From: Bacteriovoracaceae bacterium
Lineage (GTDB): Bacteria > Bdellovibrionota > Bacteriovoracia > Bacteriovoracales > Bacteriovoracaceae
Length of the DNA stretch: 6,839 nucleotides
Assembly: GCA_023954595.1 (NCBI GenBank)
Contig: JAGSHJ010000163.1
Location: 1-6,839 of the forward strand
Reading direction: 5' to 3'
Shown: positions 6,204-6,839 of the stretch, piece by piece
How positions within the stretch are numbered: position 1 is the stretch's first letter
Layout: each line of letters begins with the position of its first letter
Program-made: the position numbers and the translations under genes
The notes under the pieces: model-generated
Databases searched by the model: none
The model's input: only the letters and a program-made list of their open reading frames with translations
What the model was told of the DNA's origin: nothing

Positions 6204-6839
6204 ATGAGAAATATATTGCTAGTTGAAGATGCTGAAGAAATTTACCCACTCGTTAAGAAAGCCTTAAATTCCATCGCTTCATTGGAATGGGTTAAAGACT
6301 TGGCCAGTGCACGCGAGAAGATTGCAAAAGAAGAGTATGATCTAATCTTACTCGACTTATATCTTCCAGACGGTAATGGAATTGATTTTCTATCAGACCT
6401 TAGAAGTGAAAATTTCTCAACACCCGTATTCTTACTCACATCAGAGCAAGATATCAGTGAAAAGGTACTCAGCTTCAGTGCTGGTGCCGACGACTACATC
6501 ACAAAGCCGTTCAACTCTTTAGAATTAATGGCAAGAGTAGATGCTAGACTCAAAAAAGATAGCCTTAAAAACCAACAAGGCGATACTCTTAGATGGGGCA
6601 ACTTAGAGCTTATAAAGTCAAAGCAACTGGTGCGCGATAGAGGCAATCCTGATATGTCAGACATAGAGCTATCCTCGATCGAGTTTAAGCTATTTAATCT
6701 TCTGGCAATGAGCCAGGGCGACATAGTATCAAGAGACACGATCTTAAATGAAGTATGGGGTAACGACGTATTTGTCTCTCCTCGATCTGTAGATATTTAC
6801 ATCAGCAAACTAAGAAAAAAGTTTTCAAGATATCCTAGC
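6204..6839 (+). CDS. OmpR/PhoB-type response regulator, C-terminus cut by window edge
   Basis: The frame is open for 212 codons to the right edge, with probably only a few residues missing. The receiver (1-117) has E8/D9, phospho-acceptor D51, T79 and K101-P102 in the standard positions. A winged-helix DNA-binding domain follows (about 128-212), with 'LSSIEFKLFNLLAMSQG' (156-172), 'VSRDTILNEVWG' (175-186) and the recognition helix 'SPRSVDIYISKLRKKF' (192-207). It should bind DNA repeats as a dimer when phosphorylated, and is the likely output of the phosphorelay. It faces the HPt-kinase operon across 64 nt, so autoregulation of both directions is plausible. An in-frame TAA at 6195-6197 makes ATG 6204 the first start. 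There is no Shine-Dalgarno site, and the -10-like TATAAA ends at 6194, which would put the transcript start two or three bases before the ATG. Confidence 0.93.
   Translation, partial: MRNILLVEDAEEIYPLVKKALNSIASLEWVKDLASAREKIAKEEYDLILLDLYLPDGNGIDFLSDLRSENFSTPVFLLTSEQDISEKVLSFSAGADDYITKPFNSLELMARVDARLKKDSLKNQQGDTLRWGNLELIKSKQLVRDRGNPDMSDIELSSIEFKLFNLLAMSQGDIVSRDTILNEVWGNDVFVSPRSVDIYISKLRKKFSRYPS

Noticed and set aside
6242..6739. Minus-strand frames opposite the response regulator
   Set aside because: They are antisense to an unmistakable receiver and winged-helix protein, and their products are Ser/Leu-rich as expected from reverse reading.

Overview
The window is AT-rich, tightly packed bacterial chromosome. 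It shows Shine-Dalgarno sites of the GGAG type, a lipobox-type lipoprotein signal, two 1-nt TAATG stop/start overlaps and a hybrid-kinase phosphorelay, so a Gram-negative host is likely. The mix of low-GC coding, secreted transglutaminase-elicitor-like enzymes and phosphorelay genes reminds me of the Bdellovibrionota (Bacteriovorax/Halobacteriovorax-like). That placement is inference; a marine gammaproteobacterium or other Gram-negative is not excluded. I see no rRNA, tRNA, CRISPR array, insertion sequence or phage gene.

Left half (1-3314, all minus strand): a compact four-gene cluster read from right to left. The first gene encodes a probable lipoprotein and the second a probable secreted protein. 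They are divergent paralogues, and both carry the hallmarks of the Phytophthora GP42-type 'transglutaminase elicitor' family: EKYD, W-x-G-x-CH, FH-x16-D, VW-x2-PV and GEW...HPD. Third is a short protein resembling the ribosome hibernation factor fold (HPF/RaiA). Last is the N-terminal part of an AI-2E-family (PerM/YdiK-like) membrane protein that runs off the left edge. Gaps of 7 nt, -1 nt and 11 nt argue for one operon. The reason for combining extracellular protein cross-linking, a ribosome-associated factor and a membrane permease is unknown.

Middle (3315-3995): a leader region with small inverted repeats and no convincing promoter, a strong minus-strand intrinsic terminator (3515-3544), an unrecognised 99-residue helical protein, and a 127-nt spacer holding a perfect 15-bp palindrome.

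Right half (3996-6839): a stand-alone HPt protein and a membrane hybrid histidine kinase (minus strand, coupled by a 1-nt overlap) lie opposite an OmpR-type response regulator (plus strand, cut by the right edge). Together they supply every step of a His-Asp-His-Asp phosphorelay: kinase H247, kinase receiver D537, HPt H52, regulator D51. The 64-nt divergent gap has overlapping -10-like hexamers for the two directions. The regulator lacks a ribosome binding site and may be translated from a nearly leaderless mRNA.
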